Source of the DNA: Methylopila henanensis
GTDB lineage: Bacteria > Pseudomonadota > Alphaproteobacteria > Rhizobiales > Methylopilaceae
Length of the DNA stretch: 64,000 nt
Assembly: GCF_042681025.1 (NCBI RefSeq)
Contig: NZ_JBHUER010000006.1
Coordinates: 62,001-126,000, forward strand
Direction: 5' to 3'
The position numbers and the translations under genes were made by a program. Positions 1 through 8,817 of the stretch are shown here, piece by piece. Under the pieces are notes generated by a model. It was not told the DNA's origin and did not search any database. It saw nothing but the letters and a program-made list of their open reading frames with translations. Within the stretch, counting starts at the first letter, position 1; each line of letters opens with the position of its first letter.

Positions 1-1211
1 CCGACGACGTGACCTTCGACCAGCCGGGCAACCCGCTCGACCGGCACGACGCGTGGCGCAACGTGCCCTGCCCGCAGTGCGGCGGTCCGGCGCGGCGCGA
101 AACCGACACGATGGACACCTTCGTGGACTCGTCCTGGTACTACGCCCGCTTCACCGACCCGAAGGCCGCCTCCCCGACCGTGAAGGCGACCGCGGACCGC
201 TGGCTGCCGGTCGACCAGTACATCGGCGGCGTCGAGCACGCGATCCTGCACCTGCTCTATTCGCGCTTCTTCACCCGCGCGATGAAGGCGACCGGCCATG
301 TCGGCCTCGACGAGCCCTTCGCCGGCCTGTTCACGCAGGGCATGGTCGTCCACGAGACCTACAAGGACGCGGACGGCCAATGGGTCGCGCCGGCCGACAT
401 CCGGATCTCCGAAGACGGCGGCGCCCGCGCCGCGACGCGCCTTTCGGACGGCTCCGCCGTCGAGATCGGCGCGATCGAAAAGATGTCGAAGTCGAAGAAG
501 AACGTCGTCGACCCCAACGACATTCTCGGATCCTACGGCGCGGACACCGCCCGCTGGTTCATGCTGTCCGACAGCCCGCCCGAGCGCGACGTGATCTGGA
601 CCGAGGCCGGCGTCGAGGGCGCGAGCCGCTTCGTGCAGCGCGTGTGGCGTCTCGTGAACGAGGCCGCCGCGCGGGGCGCGCCGTCCGGAGCTGCGGCGCC
701 GGCGAACGTCGGCCCTGCGGCCGAGACGCTGCGGCGCGCGGCGCACGGCGCGCTCGCTCGCGTCGAGGAGGACATTGAGCGCTTGCGGTTCAACCGCTGC
801 GTCGCGGCGGCCTACGAGCTCGCCAACGCGCTGGGACAGGCGCTGCAGGCCGACGCCTCCGACGACATGGCCTTCGCGCTGCGCGAGGCCGCCCAAATCC
901 TCGTGCAGATCGTGGCTCCCTTCATGCCGCATCTGGCCGAGGAGTCGTGGGCGGCGCTCGGACATGCCGTTCTCGTCGCCGAGACGCCGTGGCCGAAGGC
1001 TGATCCCGCGCTGCTCGCCTCCGACGTCGTCACCCTGCCCGTGCAGGTCAACGGCAAGAAGCGCGACGAGATCACCGTCGCGCGCGAGGCGGACGCCGCC
1101 TCGATCGAAAAGGCCGTGCGCGAGCTCGAAGCCGTCGCAAAGGCCGTCGGCGACAAGCCGATCCGCAAGATCATCGTCGTGCCGCAGAGGATCGTGAATG
1201 TCGTCGCCTGA
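1..1211 (+). CDS. leuS: Leucyl-tRNA synthetase, C-terminal part (5' end outside window)
   Basis: This cytoplasmic class I aminoacyl-tRNA synthetase charges tRNA-Leu. About 403 C-terminal residues are present; the frame is open from base 3, so the start lies upstream of the window. A CPQCGG zinc-type pair is seen near the left edge, followed by WYYARF. The class I signature KMSKS is encoded at 480-494 and is followed by the anticodon-binding domain and the small C-terminal domain ending in VVPQRIVNVVA. The stop codon overlaps the start of lptE by 14 nt, so the two are translationally linked, as is usual for leuS-lptE-holA in alphaproteobacteria. The identification is secure; only the N-terminal half is missing. 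Confidence 0.97.
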   Translation, partial: DDVTFDQPGNPLDRHDAWRNVPCPQCGGPARRETDTMDTFVDSSWYYARFTDPKAASPTVKATADRWLPVDQYIGGVEHAILHLLYSRFFTRAMKATGHVGLDEPFAGLFTQGMVVHETYKDADGQWVAPADIRISEDGGARAATRLSDGSAVEIGAIEKMSKSKKNVVDPNDILGSYGADTARWFMLSDSPPERDVIWTEAGVEGASRFVQRVWRLVNEAAARGAPSGAAAPANVGPAAETLRRAAHGALARVEEDIERLRFNRCVAAAYELANALGQALQADASDDMAFALREAAQILVQIVAPFMPHLAEESWAALGHAVLVAETPWPKADPALLASDVVTLPVQVNGKKRDEITVAREADAASIEKAVRELEAVAKAVGDKPIRKIIVVPQRIVNVVA

Positions 1212-1752
1212 CATCGAGTTCCGGCCCGCGCGCCGCACCCTGATCCGTGCCGGCCTCGCCGCCGGCCTGTCGCTCGCCCTCGCCGGCTGCTTCCGGCCGG
1301 TCTACGCGCCCGAGTCGCCGTCGGCGACGGGCGACGCGGGGCCGGTCGCAGTCAACCTCAAGCGCGTCGACGTCACGCCGATCGAGGGCCGCGTCGGCCT
1401 GAAGATGCGCAACGAGCTGATCTTCCTGCTGCGCGGCGGCGACGCCGCGGGACCGATCGCCTACCGGCTCGACGTCGCGCTGAGCCAGCGCGGCCAGTCG
1501 CCGATCGTGGACCCGTTCACCGGCCAGCCCGAGACCCGCACGGTGTCGCTGACCGCGGACTACATCCTGAAGCCCGCCGGACGTCTCGACCCCATCATCA
1601 AGGGCCAGGAGTTCGCGACCGCGTCCTACAACTACTCGCTGCAGCGTTTCGCCGACATCCGCGCCCAGCGCGACGCCGAGGACCGGGCGGCGCAGCAGAT
1701 CGCCGAGAAGATCCGCACCCGGCTGCAGGGGTACTTCGCCACCGGGCGCTGA
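1198..1752 (+). CDS. lptE: LPS-assembly lipoprotein LptE
   Basis: This is an outer-membrane lipoprotein that plugs the LptD barrel for lipopolysaccharide export. The 184-residue product begins with a basic stretch (ARRTLIRAG) and a hydrophobic segment ending in a lipobox LALAGC, so the mature N-terminal Cys lies near residue 31. The body is rich in short strand-forming segments and ends in a helix (AAQQIAEKIRTRL), as in the LptE fold. The ATG lies inside the last codons of leuS. The order leuS-lptE-holA supports the name; sequence conservation of this family is low, so position and lipobox carry much of the call. Confidence 0.88.
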   Translation: MSSPDIEFRPARRTLIRAGLAAGLSLALAGCFRPVYAPESPSATGDAGPVAVNLKRVDVTPIEGRVGLKMRNELIFLLRGGDAAGPIAYRLDVALSQRGQSPIVDPFTGQPETRTVSLTADYILKPAGRLDPIIKGQEFATASYNYSLQRFADIRAQRDAEDRAAQQIAEKIRTRLQGYFATGR

Positions 1753-1867
1753 CGCCGCGAACCGCGGGCGGAAGGCCCGCGCGGCGCCTTTTGTTTACCC
1801 TGCTGGGCGATCCTCCAGACGCAAGCCGGCCCCCTCTCGGGCCGCCGAAGCTCTGGGAGATCGTCGC

Positions 1868-3127
1868 GTGGGTGACGGCAAGCTCGCAATCGCGCTGACG
1901 CTCGCGGCCGCTCTGGCCGTGGGCGAGGCGGCCGCGCAAGGCGCTCCTTTCGACGACGAGCGTCCCGTGGACGCCATCGGGGAGATGCTGTCGATCCCCG
2001 AGACCACCGGCAGCGTCGACGCCGAACCTCACCGCCTGCCGCTCGAGGGCGTGCGTCCCGCGGAGCCCGTTCCGCCGGCGACCGCCCGCAGGCCGGCGCC
2101 GAAACCCGCCCGGCCCGCCCCGGTCGCGGAGGCCTATCCCGTCGACCTGCTGATCGCGCTCGCGAACGACGCGGTCTATTCCGACGCGCCCTATCCGAAG
2201 GGGCAGCACGCCGACCCCCGCATGATCAAGCTGCAGGTGCTGCTCGACCGCGCCCACGCCTCGCCCGGCGTGATCGACGGCATCAACGGCGGCAACGTGG
2301 CCAAGGCGATCGCGGCCTTCGAGATGATGATCGGCCACCCCGTCGACGGCGTCATGGACGCCGAGCTGTGGGCGCGGCTCGAAAGCGTGTCGAGCGAACC
2401 TGTGCTGGTCTCCTACGAGCTCACGGAGAAGGACGTCGCGGGTCCGTTCACTCCTGTTTTGCCGGCTGATTATGCCGAGCAGGCCCAGCTGCCGGCCGCA
2501 GGCTACCGGGACCCTGTGGAGATGCTGGCTGAGCGCTTCCACATGGACGAAGGATTCCTTCGCCGGCTAAATCCTGATGTCGATTTCACGATGGCGGGCT
2601 CGGTCATCACGGTCGCCAATCCCGGCTCGCCCCAAAAGGCCAAGGTCGCGAGCATCGTCGCCGACAAGGGCCGGCGGCAGATCTTCGCCTACGATCTCGC
2701 CGGCCGCCTCGTCGCGTCCTACCCCGCCACCATCGGCAGCGCCGATCTGCCGTCGCCGACCGGCGTGCACGCGGTGAAGGCGATCGCGATCAACCCGGAA
2801 TACTGGTACCGGCCCAAGGTGAACTTCCAGCAGGGCGAGAACACCAAGGCCCTGCGGCTGCCTCCGGGACCGAACGCGCCGGTCGGCTCGGTCTGGATCG
2901 GCCTCGACAAGCCGACCTACGGCCTGCACGGCACCCCCGAGCCCTCCAAGATCGACAAGACCAACAGCCATGGCTGCGTGCGCCTGACGAACTGGGACGC
3001 GAACGAGCTCGCGCACCTCGTCGCGCCGGGCGTCCCGGTCGATTTCCGCGAGCCGGAGCTGCCGCAGACGGCGGAGACCGAGCCGCTGACCACAGGGATC
3101 ACGCCCGCGCGCGCCGTGCCGTATTGA
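1868..3127 (+). CDS. Periplasmic L,D-transpeptidase (YkuD domain)
   Basis: This is a peptidoglycan-modifying enzyme that would form 3-3 crosslinks or attach proteins to peptidoglycan. The GTG start follows GGGAG by about 9 nt and gives 419 residues. An export signal is seen at residues 1-24 (hydrophobic run ending AAAQ). A proline-rich linker (about 60-90) is followed by a peptidoglycan-binding-like region (about 110-170). The YkuD catalytic domain occupies about residues 255-400, with HGTPEP and the catalytic SHGCVRL. All expected catalytic residues are present. It sits between lptE and holA, which are adjacent in many relatives, so it looks like an insertion into a conserved pair. Which crosslink it makes cannot be told from sequence. 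Confidence 0.92.
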   Translation: MGDGKLAIALTLAAALAVGEAAAQGAPFDDERPVDAIGEMLSIPETTGSVDAEPHRLPLEGVRPAEPVPPATARRPAPKPARPAPVAEAYPVDLLIALANDAVYSDAPYPKGQHADPRMIKLQVLLDRAHASPGVIDGINGGNVAKAIAAFEMMIGHPVDGVMDAELWARLESVSSEPVLVSYELTEKDVAGPFTPVLPADYAEQAQLPAAGYRDPVEMLAERFHMDEGFLRRLNPDVDFTMAGSVITVANPGSPQKAKVASIVADKGRRQIFAYDLAGRLVASYPATIGSADLPSPTGVHAVKAIAINPEYWYRPKVNFQQGENTKALRLPPGPNAPVGSVWIGLDKPTYGLHGTPEPSKIDKTNSHGCVRLTNWDANELAHLVAPGVPVDFREPELPQTAETEPLTTGITPARAVPY

Positions 3128-3134
3128 CCGCGGC

Positions 3135-3163
3135 TCTTGTCCCGGCCTTGAGCCGGGACAAGA
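3135..3163. repeat. Palindromic intergenic repeat (CCCGGC-CTTGA-GCCGGG type)
   Basis: A perfect 12-bp stem, TCTTGTCCCGGC pairing with GCCGGGACAAGA, surrounds the 5-nt loop CTTGA. It lies between the L,D-transpeptidase stop and the holA start. The same core recurs twice at 14621-14738, so it is a dispersed element and not only a terminator. Confidence 0.8.
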
Positions 3164-3222
3164 AGGTCGCGTCCGACCCCTTCGGCGTTGACCCCGGGCC
3201 CGCCTCCCGCGACAACTCGGCC

Positions 3223-4254
3223 ATGGTCGCGATCAAAACCTCCGGCGTCGACGCCTTCCTCGCCAAGCCTCAGGCGGGCGTCTTCGCCGTCCTGATCTAC
3301 GGCCCCGATTCCGGGCTGGTGTCCGAGCGATGCGAGCGGCTCGCCGCCCGTGCGCTCGAAGGCTCGGACGACCCGTTCGCGCTGGTGCGCCTCGAGGGCG
3401 ACGACCTCGCCTCCGATCCCGGACGGCTGGCGGACGAGGCCCGCACCATCGCCCTGTTCGGCGGCAAGCGCGTGATCCGCGTCCGCGTCGGCGGGCGCGC
3501 CATGGTCCTGGCCGCCGAGGGCCTGCTGTCGGGACCCGAGCCCGAGTCGCTCGTCATCCTGGAAGCGGGCGACCTCAAGAAGAACAACCCCTTGCGCGCC
3601 CTGTGCGAGAAAAGCCCGCGCGCCGCCGCGCTGCCGTGCTTTCCGGACGAAGCCGGCGCGCGCGACCGGCTGATCGACGAGGAGACGCGCGAGGCCGGCC
3701 TCTCGATCTCGCCCGACGCACGCGCCCTGCTCGCCGCGCACCTTGGGCCCGACCGGCTCGCCGCGCGCGGCGAGGTGCGCAAGCTTTGCCTCTACGCTAT
3801 GGACAAGGGCCGCATCGACGCCGACGACGTGGAGGCGGTGGTCGCCGACGCCGGCGACGTCGGCATGGACGTCGCGATCGACGCCGCCTTCGCCGGCCGC
3901 GCCGCCGACATGACCGCCGCGCTCAAGACGCTGCGCGCGGGCGGCATGCCCGCATCCGTGGTGGCCGGCGGCGCGCTCCGCCATGCGCTGACGCTGCATC
4001 GGCTGCGCGGCGACGTCGACGCCGCCCGCAGCGCGCGGGCGGTGATGGAGGCCAACGGCTTTCTGTTCCACTTCCGCCGCAAGGCCGCGGTGGAGCGGGC
4101 GCTGGGCGCCTGGACCAACGAGCGGCTCGGCGAAGCCGTGACGAAGCTCGCCGACGCGGTGGCCGCCGGTCGAAAAGCCGGCGCGATCGGGGAGGCGGTC
4201 GCCGAACGCGCGCTGCTCGCGATCGCGATCGAGGCCGGCCGGCTCATGCGCTGA
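3223..4254 (+). CDS. holA: DNA polymerase III delta subunit
   Basis: Delta opens the beta sliding clamp within the clamp-loader complex. The frame is open from 3124, but the N-terminal MVAIK encoded at 3223 matches the usual family start and leaves the palindrome at 3135-3163 outside the gene, giving 343 residues. Family features are the N-terminal clamp-interacting region (VFAVLIYGPDSGLV), the FGGKRVIRV segment and a C-terminal helical collar domain (LALLAIAIEAGRLMR region). It is convergent with parB. The assignment is firm; the start is chosen by family length. Confidence 0.93.
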   Translation: MVAIKTSGVDAFLAKPQAGVFAVLIYGPDSGLVSERCERLAARALEGSDDPFALVRLEGDDLASDPGRLADEARTIALFGGKRVIRVRVGGRAMVLAAEGLLSGPEPESLVILEAGDLKKNNPLRALCEKSPRAAALPCFPDEAGARDRLIDEETREAGLSISPDARALLAAHLGPDRLAARGEVRKLCLYAMDKGRIDADDVEAVVADAGDVGMDVAIDAAFAGRAADMTAALKTLRAGGMPASVVAGGALRHALTLHRLRGDVDAARSARAVMEANGFLFHFRRKAAVERALGAWTNERLGEAVTKLADAVAAGRKAGAIGEAVAERALLAIAIEAGRLMR

Positions 4255-4370
4255 GCCTTTTCGCGCAAGAGTTGCAATCGGCGCGCATTTTCGCGACCTG
4301 CAGGGAGAGTCACCGGCGGCGCTTTCGCACATCGCCGGGGCGGATACGACCCGCGGACCGGACAAGCCGC

Positions 4371-4393
4371 CAGCGGCCTCCTGAAGGCCGCTG
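4371..4393. terminator. Hairpin between convergent holA and parB
   Basis: A perfect 9-bp stem (CAGCGGCCT with AGGCCGCTG) encloses the 5-nt loop CCTGA in the 179-nt space between two convergent genes. There is no T tract on either side, so its function as a terminator is inferred from position. Confidence 0.45.
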
Positions 4394-4433
4394 CGCCGCA
4401 TGGGCGTGTTTCCCGGCGTCCGGCGGACGAAAA

Positions 4434-5306
4434 TCAGCCCCTGAGACGCCGCGCCACCAGATCGAGCTGCTCAAGCGAGCGGTAACGCACCGTCACCTCG
4501 CCGCCGGCGCCTCGCGCGGTGATCGAGACGTCGAGGCCGAGCGCGTCCGACAGCGCGGCCTCGAGCGCGCGCGTGTCGGCGTCCTTCGCGGGCTTCTGTT
4601 TGCGGAGCCCGTCCATCGACTTGATCTCCGGCGCGCGGGCCATGGCCTCGACCTCGCGCACGGACAGGCCCTTCGCCACCGCCTTGTTTGCGGCGGTCTC
4701 GGGATCGGGCAGCGCGAGCAGCGCGCGGGCGTGGCCGGCGCTGAGCGCGCCCTTCACAACATAGCTCTTCACCAAGTCCGGCAGCTTCAGCAGGCGCAGC
4801 GTGTTGGCGATGTGGCTGCGGCTCTTGCCGATGACGCGCGCCAGGTCCTCCTGCCGGTAGGCGAACTGGCTCATGAGCTGGTCATAGCCCGCGGCCTCGT
4901 CGATGGCGTTGAGATCGGCGCGCTGGACGTTCTCGACGATGGCGATCTCGAGCGCCTCGCGTTCTGTCACGTCCAGCACGACGATCGGCGCGTCGTGCAC
5001 ACCGGCCCGCTGCGCCGCGCGCCAGCGCCGTTCGCCGGCGATAATCTCGAACGCCTCGCTCTCGCCCGGCAGCCTTCGGACGAGGATCGGCTGGATCACG
5101 CCCTTCTCGCGCACCGAGGCGACGAGATCCTCCAGATGGGCCTCGTCGAAATGGCGGCGGGGATTGGCCTTCGAGGGCCGCAGGTGCGCGATCGGCGCCC
5201 GCCGCTGGCCGCGTGAGCGCTCCATCACAGCCGTCTCGTCGCCGACGTCGCCGATCAGGGCGGCCAATCCGCGCCCGAGGCGCGAGCGGCTGGGTTCTTC
5301 CGACAT
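4434..5306 (-). CDS. parB: Chromosome-partitioning protein ParB
   Basis: ParB is a CTP-dependent DNA clamp that loads at parS and spreads to form the partition complex near the origin. The 290-residue product has the family layout: N-terminal basic tail (SRLGRGLAALIG), CTPase domain with the GERRWRAAQ motif (about 90-100), a helix-turn-helix (EDLARVIGKSRSHIANTL, about 143-160) and a C-terminal dimerisation domain. The ATG is preceded by a strong AGGAGG site. It lies 18 nt downstream of parA in the same operon, and two perfect parS sites are found 1.5 and 3.5 kb away, so the partition system is complete within the window. Confidence 0.97.
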   Translation of the reverse strand: MSEEPSRSRLGRGLAALIGDVGDETAVMERSRGQRRAPIAHLRPSKANPRRHFDEAHLEDLVASVREKGVIQPILVRRLPGESEAFEIIAGERRWRAAQRAGVHDAPIVVLDVTEREALEIAIVENVQRADLNAIDEAAGYDQLMSQFAYRQEDLARVIGKSRSHIANTLRLLKLPDLVKSYVVKGALSAGHARALLALPDPETAANKAVAKGLSVREVEAMARAPEIKSMDGLRKQKPAKDADTRALEAALSDALGLDVSITARGAGGEVTVRYRSLEQLDLVARRLRG

Positions 5307-5324
5307 GATGCCTCCTGGCGCGCG

Positions 5325-6149
5325 TCAGGCCGCGCGCAACGTGCGCTCGCGCTGGATCACCTCGGAGGCGAGGCGGAGATAGGCCTGCGAACCGTGGCAC
5401 TTCAGGTCGTACAGCAGCACCGGCTTTCCGTAGGACGGCGCCTCCGACACCCGCACGTTGCGGGGGATCATGGTCTCATAGACCTTCTCGCCCATGAATT
5501 CGCGCACGTCCGCCACGACCTGGCCGGAGAGGTTGTTGCGCGGATCGAACATGGTCAGCACCACGCCATGGATGCTGAGGCCCGGATTGAGCGACACGCG
5601 CACCTGCTCCACCGTCTTCAGCAACTGGCTGAGGCCCTCCAGGGCGAAGAACTCGCACTGCAGCGGCACCACGATGGCGTTGGCGGCCGCCATGGCGTTG
5701 ATCGTCAACAGGTTGAGCGAGGGCGGGCAGTCCACCAGCACATAGGTGTAGCGGCGGTTCTCGACGCCGGCGTCGTGCAGCGCGTGGATCGCGTCGCGCA
5801 GGCGGAAGGCGCGGTCCTTCTCCGACGCGATCTCCAGCTCGACGCCGAGCAGGTCCATGGTCGACGGGGCGAGGTGCAGCCGCGGCACCACCGTCTCGTG
5901 GATGGTCTCGGCGAGCGTCGCCTCGCCGACCAGCACGTCGTAGGTCGAGAGCCGCCGCGCCCTGCGATCGATGCCGAGGCCGGTGGAGGCGTTGCCCTGC
6001 GGGTCGAGATCGACGATCAGCACGCTTTCGCCGATCGCGGCCAGCGCGGTGCCGAGGTTGATCGCCGTCGTGGTCTTGCCGACGCCACCCTTCTGATTGG
6101 CGAGGGTCAGAACCCGCGGCGCGCCGGCGGGGAACTTGGTCGACAGCAT
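5325..6149 (-). CDS. parA: Chromosome-partitioning ATPase ParA
   Basis: ParA is a Walker-type ATPase that binds nonspecific DNA and pulls the ParB-parS complex towards the opposite pole. The 274-residue product has the deviant Walker A motif KGGVGKTT (residues 20-27), the Walker A' motif LIVDLDPQGNAS, and Walker B (VLVDCPPSL). Length and motifs are standard for chromosomal ParA rather than plasmid types that carry an N-terminal helix-turn-helix. It is co-directional with rsmG upstream (36 nt) and parB downstream (18 nt). Confidence 0.97.
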   Translation of the reverse strand: MLSTKFPAGAPRVLTLANQKGGVGKTTTAINLGTALAAIGESVLIVDLDPQGNASTGLGIDRRARRLSTYDVLVGEATLAETIHETVVPRLHLAPSTMDLLGVELEIASEKDRAFRLRDAIHALHDAGVENRRYTYVLVDCPPSLNLLTINAMAAANAIVVPLQCEFFALEGLSQLLKTVEQVRVSLNPGLSIHGVVLTMFDPRNNLSGQVVADVREFMGEKVYETMIPRNVRVSEAPSYGKPVLLYDLKCHGSQAYLRLASEVIQRERTLRAA

Positions 6150-6185
6150 GGCGGAAGCTCCGGGGCGAACATCCTTGGAACAGGA

Positions 6186-6845
6186 TCACTCGGCTCCCCG
6201 ACGCTCCGCCAGCCCGTCGACGCGCACGATGCGGGCGTCCGGCTCGGTGAGGCTCGGGTGAAACGATGCGTTAATGTTCCAGGATTTCGCCGCCGCGGTC
6301 AATTCGGCCTCGGCCTTCTCGCCCTTTGGAAACAGGCCGACGGCGCCGGTTTTCAACAGCGGCGCCGCCATGGCGATGAGATCGGCGAGCGGCGCCAGCG
6401 CCCGCGCGCTGACGACGTCCGCCCGGGGCACGACCGGCCCGAGCACGGCTTCCGCCCGCGCGGCGTGGACCGTAACGGCGACGTCCATGGTGCGCGCCGC
6501 CTCGCGCAGGAACGCCGCCTTCTTGAGATTGCTCTCGACCAGATGGACCTGCGTGCGGCCCGCGAGCGCGGCGGCCACGACGAGGCCGGGAAAGCCGCCG
6601 CCGGAGCCGAGATCGACCCACATCCGGGCGTCCTGCGGGGCGAGGGGGAGGAGTTGCGCCCCATCGGCGACGTGGCGTGTCCACACCGTGGCAAGCGTGT
6701 TGGGGGCGACCAGGTTCATGGTCGCCTGCCACTTGTCGAGGGCGGCGACCAGCGCTTCCCACCGCGTCCATGTTTCACGTGAAACATCGACCAGCCGCTC
6801 CGCCGCGGCCCGGTCCGTTCCGCGCGCCGCCGGATCGACCCCCAT
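6186..6845 (-). CDS. rsmG: 16S rRNA (guanine-N7) methyltransferase RsmG (GidB)
   Basis: RsmG methylates G527 of 16S rRNA using SAM. The 219-residue product contains the SAM-binding motif VDLGSGGGFPG (residues 77-87) and the typical GidB N-terminal helix region. The start codon overlaps the mnmG stop by one base (TGATG), indicating translational coupling. Residues VSRET (21-25) are encoded by a parS palindrome, so this part of the protein is constrained by DNA function as well as by protein function. The mnmG-rsmG-parA-parB order is a classic origin-proximal cluster. Confidence 0.96.
   Translation of the reverse strand: MGVDPAARGTDRAAAERLVDVSRETWTRWEALVAALDKWQATMNLVAPNTLATVWTRHVADGAQLLPLAPQDARMWVDLGSGGGFPGLVVAAALAGRTQVHLVESNLKKAAFLREAARTMDVAVTVHAARAEAVLGPVVPRADVVSARALAPLADLIAMAAPLLKTGAVGLFPKGEKAEAELTAAAKSWNINASFHPSLTEPDARIVRVDGLAERRGAE
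6771..6786. promoter_or_regulatory. parS centromere site 1 (inside rsmG)
   Basis: The 16-bp perfect palindrome TGTTTCACGTGAAACA is the canonical ParB-binding parS sequence. It lies within the N-terminal codons of rsmG, where it encodes VSRET. Confidence 0.96.
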
Positions 6846-8746
6846 CAGCCCGCGGCCTTGCCGGCGCCGGCCCTGCGCGCCCGCGCTGCGATCAGCGTCA
6901 GCGCCGCCGGCGTCATGCCCTCGATCCGGCCGGCCTGTCCGAGCGTGCGCGGCGCGACCGCCTTGAGCTTGGACTGAAGCTCCGCCGACAGGCCGGGCAG
7001 GCCGGCATAGTCGATGTCGGCGGGAATCGCGGCGGCTTCCTCGGAGCGGTAGCGCCGGACGTCGGTCTCCTGCCGGTCCAGATAGACGGCGTAGGACGCC
7101 TCGATCTCGAGCTGCGCCAGCGTCGCGGCGTCGATCTCGCGGAACGCCGGCCAGATGCGGACGAGCACGTCCGTCCCCACGTCCGGCAGCGACAGCAGGT
7201 CAAAGGCGCTGCGCCGCCGTCCGTCGCGATTGACCGCGACGCCGAAGCTTTCCGCTTCGTTGGGCGTCAGCGACAGCGAGCGGGCGAGCGCCGTCGCGGC
7301 GGCCAGCCGGCCGGCCTTGTCCGCGAAGGCGGCGGCGCGCGCGACGCCGACGCAGCCGAGCGCCTCGCCCCGCGCCGTCAGCCGCAGGTCGGCGTTGTCG
7401 GCGCGCAGGCTCAGGCGGTACTCCGCCCGCGAGGTGAACATGCGGTAGGGCTCGGTCACGCCGCGGGTGACGAGGTCGTCGACCATGACGCCAAGATAGG
7501 CCTCGGCGCGATCGAACACGGCGCCGTGGGAGCCGCCGGCGCGCCGGGCGGCGTTGAGCCCGGCGAGCAACCCTTGCGCCGCCGCCTCCTCATAGCCGGT
7601 GGTGCCGTTGATCTGCCCCGCCAGGAACAGCCCCGGAAGCCGCTTGGCCTCCAGCGTCGGCTGCAGCTCGCGCGGATCGACATGGTCGTATTCGATGGCG
7701 TAGCCCGGCCGCAGGATCTCGACGCGCTCCAGCCCGGGGATCGACCGCACGAGGCGGAGCTGCACGTCCGCCGGCAGCGAGGTCGAAATCCCGTTCGGGT
7801 AGATCGTGGGGTCGTCGAGCCCTTCGGGCTCGAGGAAGATCTGGTGGCTCTCGCGGTCGCCGAAGCGGACCACCTTGTCCTCGATCGACGGGCAGTAGCG
7901 CGGCCCGCGGCTCTCGATCCGGCCGGAATACATCGCCGACCGGCCGATGTCGGCTCGGATGATGGCGTGGGTCTCGGCGGTGGTGCGGGTGATGTGGCAC
8001 ACCGTCTGCGGCGTCGTGATCGCCCGCGTCAGCGTCGAGAACGGCTCCGGCGGCTCGTCGCCGGGCTGCTCCTCAAGGCTCCCGAAGTCGATCGTGCGGC
8101 CGTCGAGCCGGGGAGGGGTTCCGGTCTTGAGCCGGCCGAGCGCGAAGCCAGCCGCCTCCAGCCGCTTCGACAGGCCGAGCGCCGGCGCCTCGCCCGCGCG
8201 GCCGGCCGGCGTCGTCTGGTCGCCGATGTGGATCAGCCCGCGCAGGAAGGTGCCGGTCGTCAGCACCACCGCGCCGGCCGGCATGGAGCGCCCGTCAGCG
8301 AGGAGGACGCCTGTGACGCGGCCGTCGGAGACGATCAGGTCGTCGACCTCGGCCTCGACGATGGTCAGGCCCTTGGTCGCCGCCAGCGCTTCCTGCATCG
8401 CGGCGGCGTAGAGCTTGCGGTCGGCCTGGGCGCGGGGTCCGCGCACGGCCGGCCCCTTGCGCCGGTTCAGCATGCGGAACTGGATGCCACCGGCGTCGGC
8501 CACCCGGCCCATCAAACCGTCGAGCGCGTCGACCTCGCGCACGAGATGGCCCTTGCCGAGCCCGCCGATCGCCGGGTTGCAGGACATGGCGCCGATGGTG
8601 TCGGCGCGGTGGGTCACGAGCGCGGTCGCGGCCCCCGTCCGCGCCGCGGCCGCGGCCGCCTCGCAGCCGGCATGGCCGCCGCCCACAACGATGACGTCGA
8701 AGGACGTCCGCATCTCATCCGATCCCTGACGCGAAGAGTTGCGCAC
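6845..8746 (-). CDS. mnmG: tRNA uridine-5-carboxymethylaminomethyl synthesis enzyme MnmG (GidA)
   Basis: MnmG is the FAD-binding partner of MnmE and modifies the wobble uridine U34 of several tRNAs. The 633-residue product shows the N-terminal dinucleotide fold VIVVGGGHAGCEAA, the conserved CNPAIGGLGKGH segment, GTFLRG, and the C-terminal helical domain. The ATG at 8746 has a GGGAG ribosome site. An internal ATG at 8713 gives the more usual N-terminus MRTSFDVIVVGG but has a poorer ribosome site, so the start is uncertain by 11 codons. mnmE lies immediately upstream, separated by a parS site. Confidence 0.96.
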   Translation of the reverse strand: MRNSSRQGSDEMRTSFDVIVVGGGHAGCEAAAAAARTGAATALVTHRADTIGAMSCNPAIGGLGKGHLVREVDALDGLMGRVADAGGIQFRMLNRRKGPAVRGPRAQADRKLYAAAMQEALAATKGLTIVEAEVDDLIVSDGRVTGVLLADGRSMPAGAVVLTTGTFLRGLIHIGDQTTPAGRAGEAPALGLSKRLEAAGFALGRLKTGTPPRLDGRTIDFGSLEEQPGDEPPEPFSTLTRAITTPQTVCHITRTTAETHAIIRADIGRSAMYSGRIESRGPRYCPSIEDKVVRFGDRESHQIFLEPEGLDDPTIYPNGISTSLPADVQLRLVRSIPGLERVEILRPGYAIEYDHVDPRELQPTLEAKRLPGLFLAGQINGTTGYEEAAAQGLLAGLNAARRAGGSHGAVFDRAEAYLGVMVDDLVTRGVTEPYRMFTSRAEYRLSLRADNADLRLTARGEALGCVGVARAAAFADKAGRLAAATALARSLSLTPNEAESFGVAVNRDGRRRSAFDLLSLPDVGTDVLVRIWPAFREIDAATLAQLEIEASYAVYLDRQETDVRRYRSEEAAAIPADIDYAGLPGLSAELQSKLKAVAPRTLGQAGRIEGMTPAALTLIAARARRAGAGKAAG

Positions 8747-8784
8747 GCATAGCGCTCCCGTCGCCGGGTCGCAACGCGTCCCCG

Positions 8785-8800
8785 TGTTTCACGTGAAACA
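8785..8800. promoter_or_regulatory. parS centromere site 2 (mnmE-mnmG spacer)
   Basis: This is a second perfect copy of TGTTTCACGTGAAACA, located in the 71-nt space between the mnmE stop and the mnmG start. Together with site 1 it gives two parS sites 2 kb apart, close to parAB. Confidence 0.96.
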
Positions 8801-8817
8801 TCGGGCGAACCCCTCCG

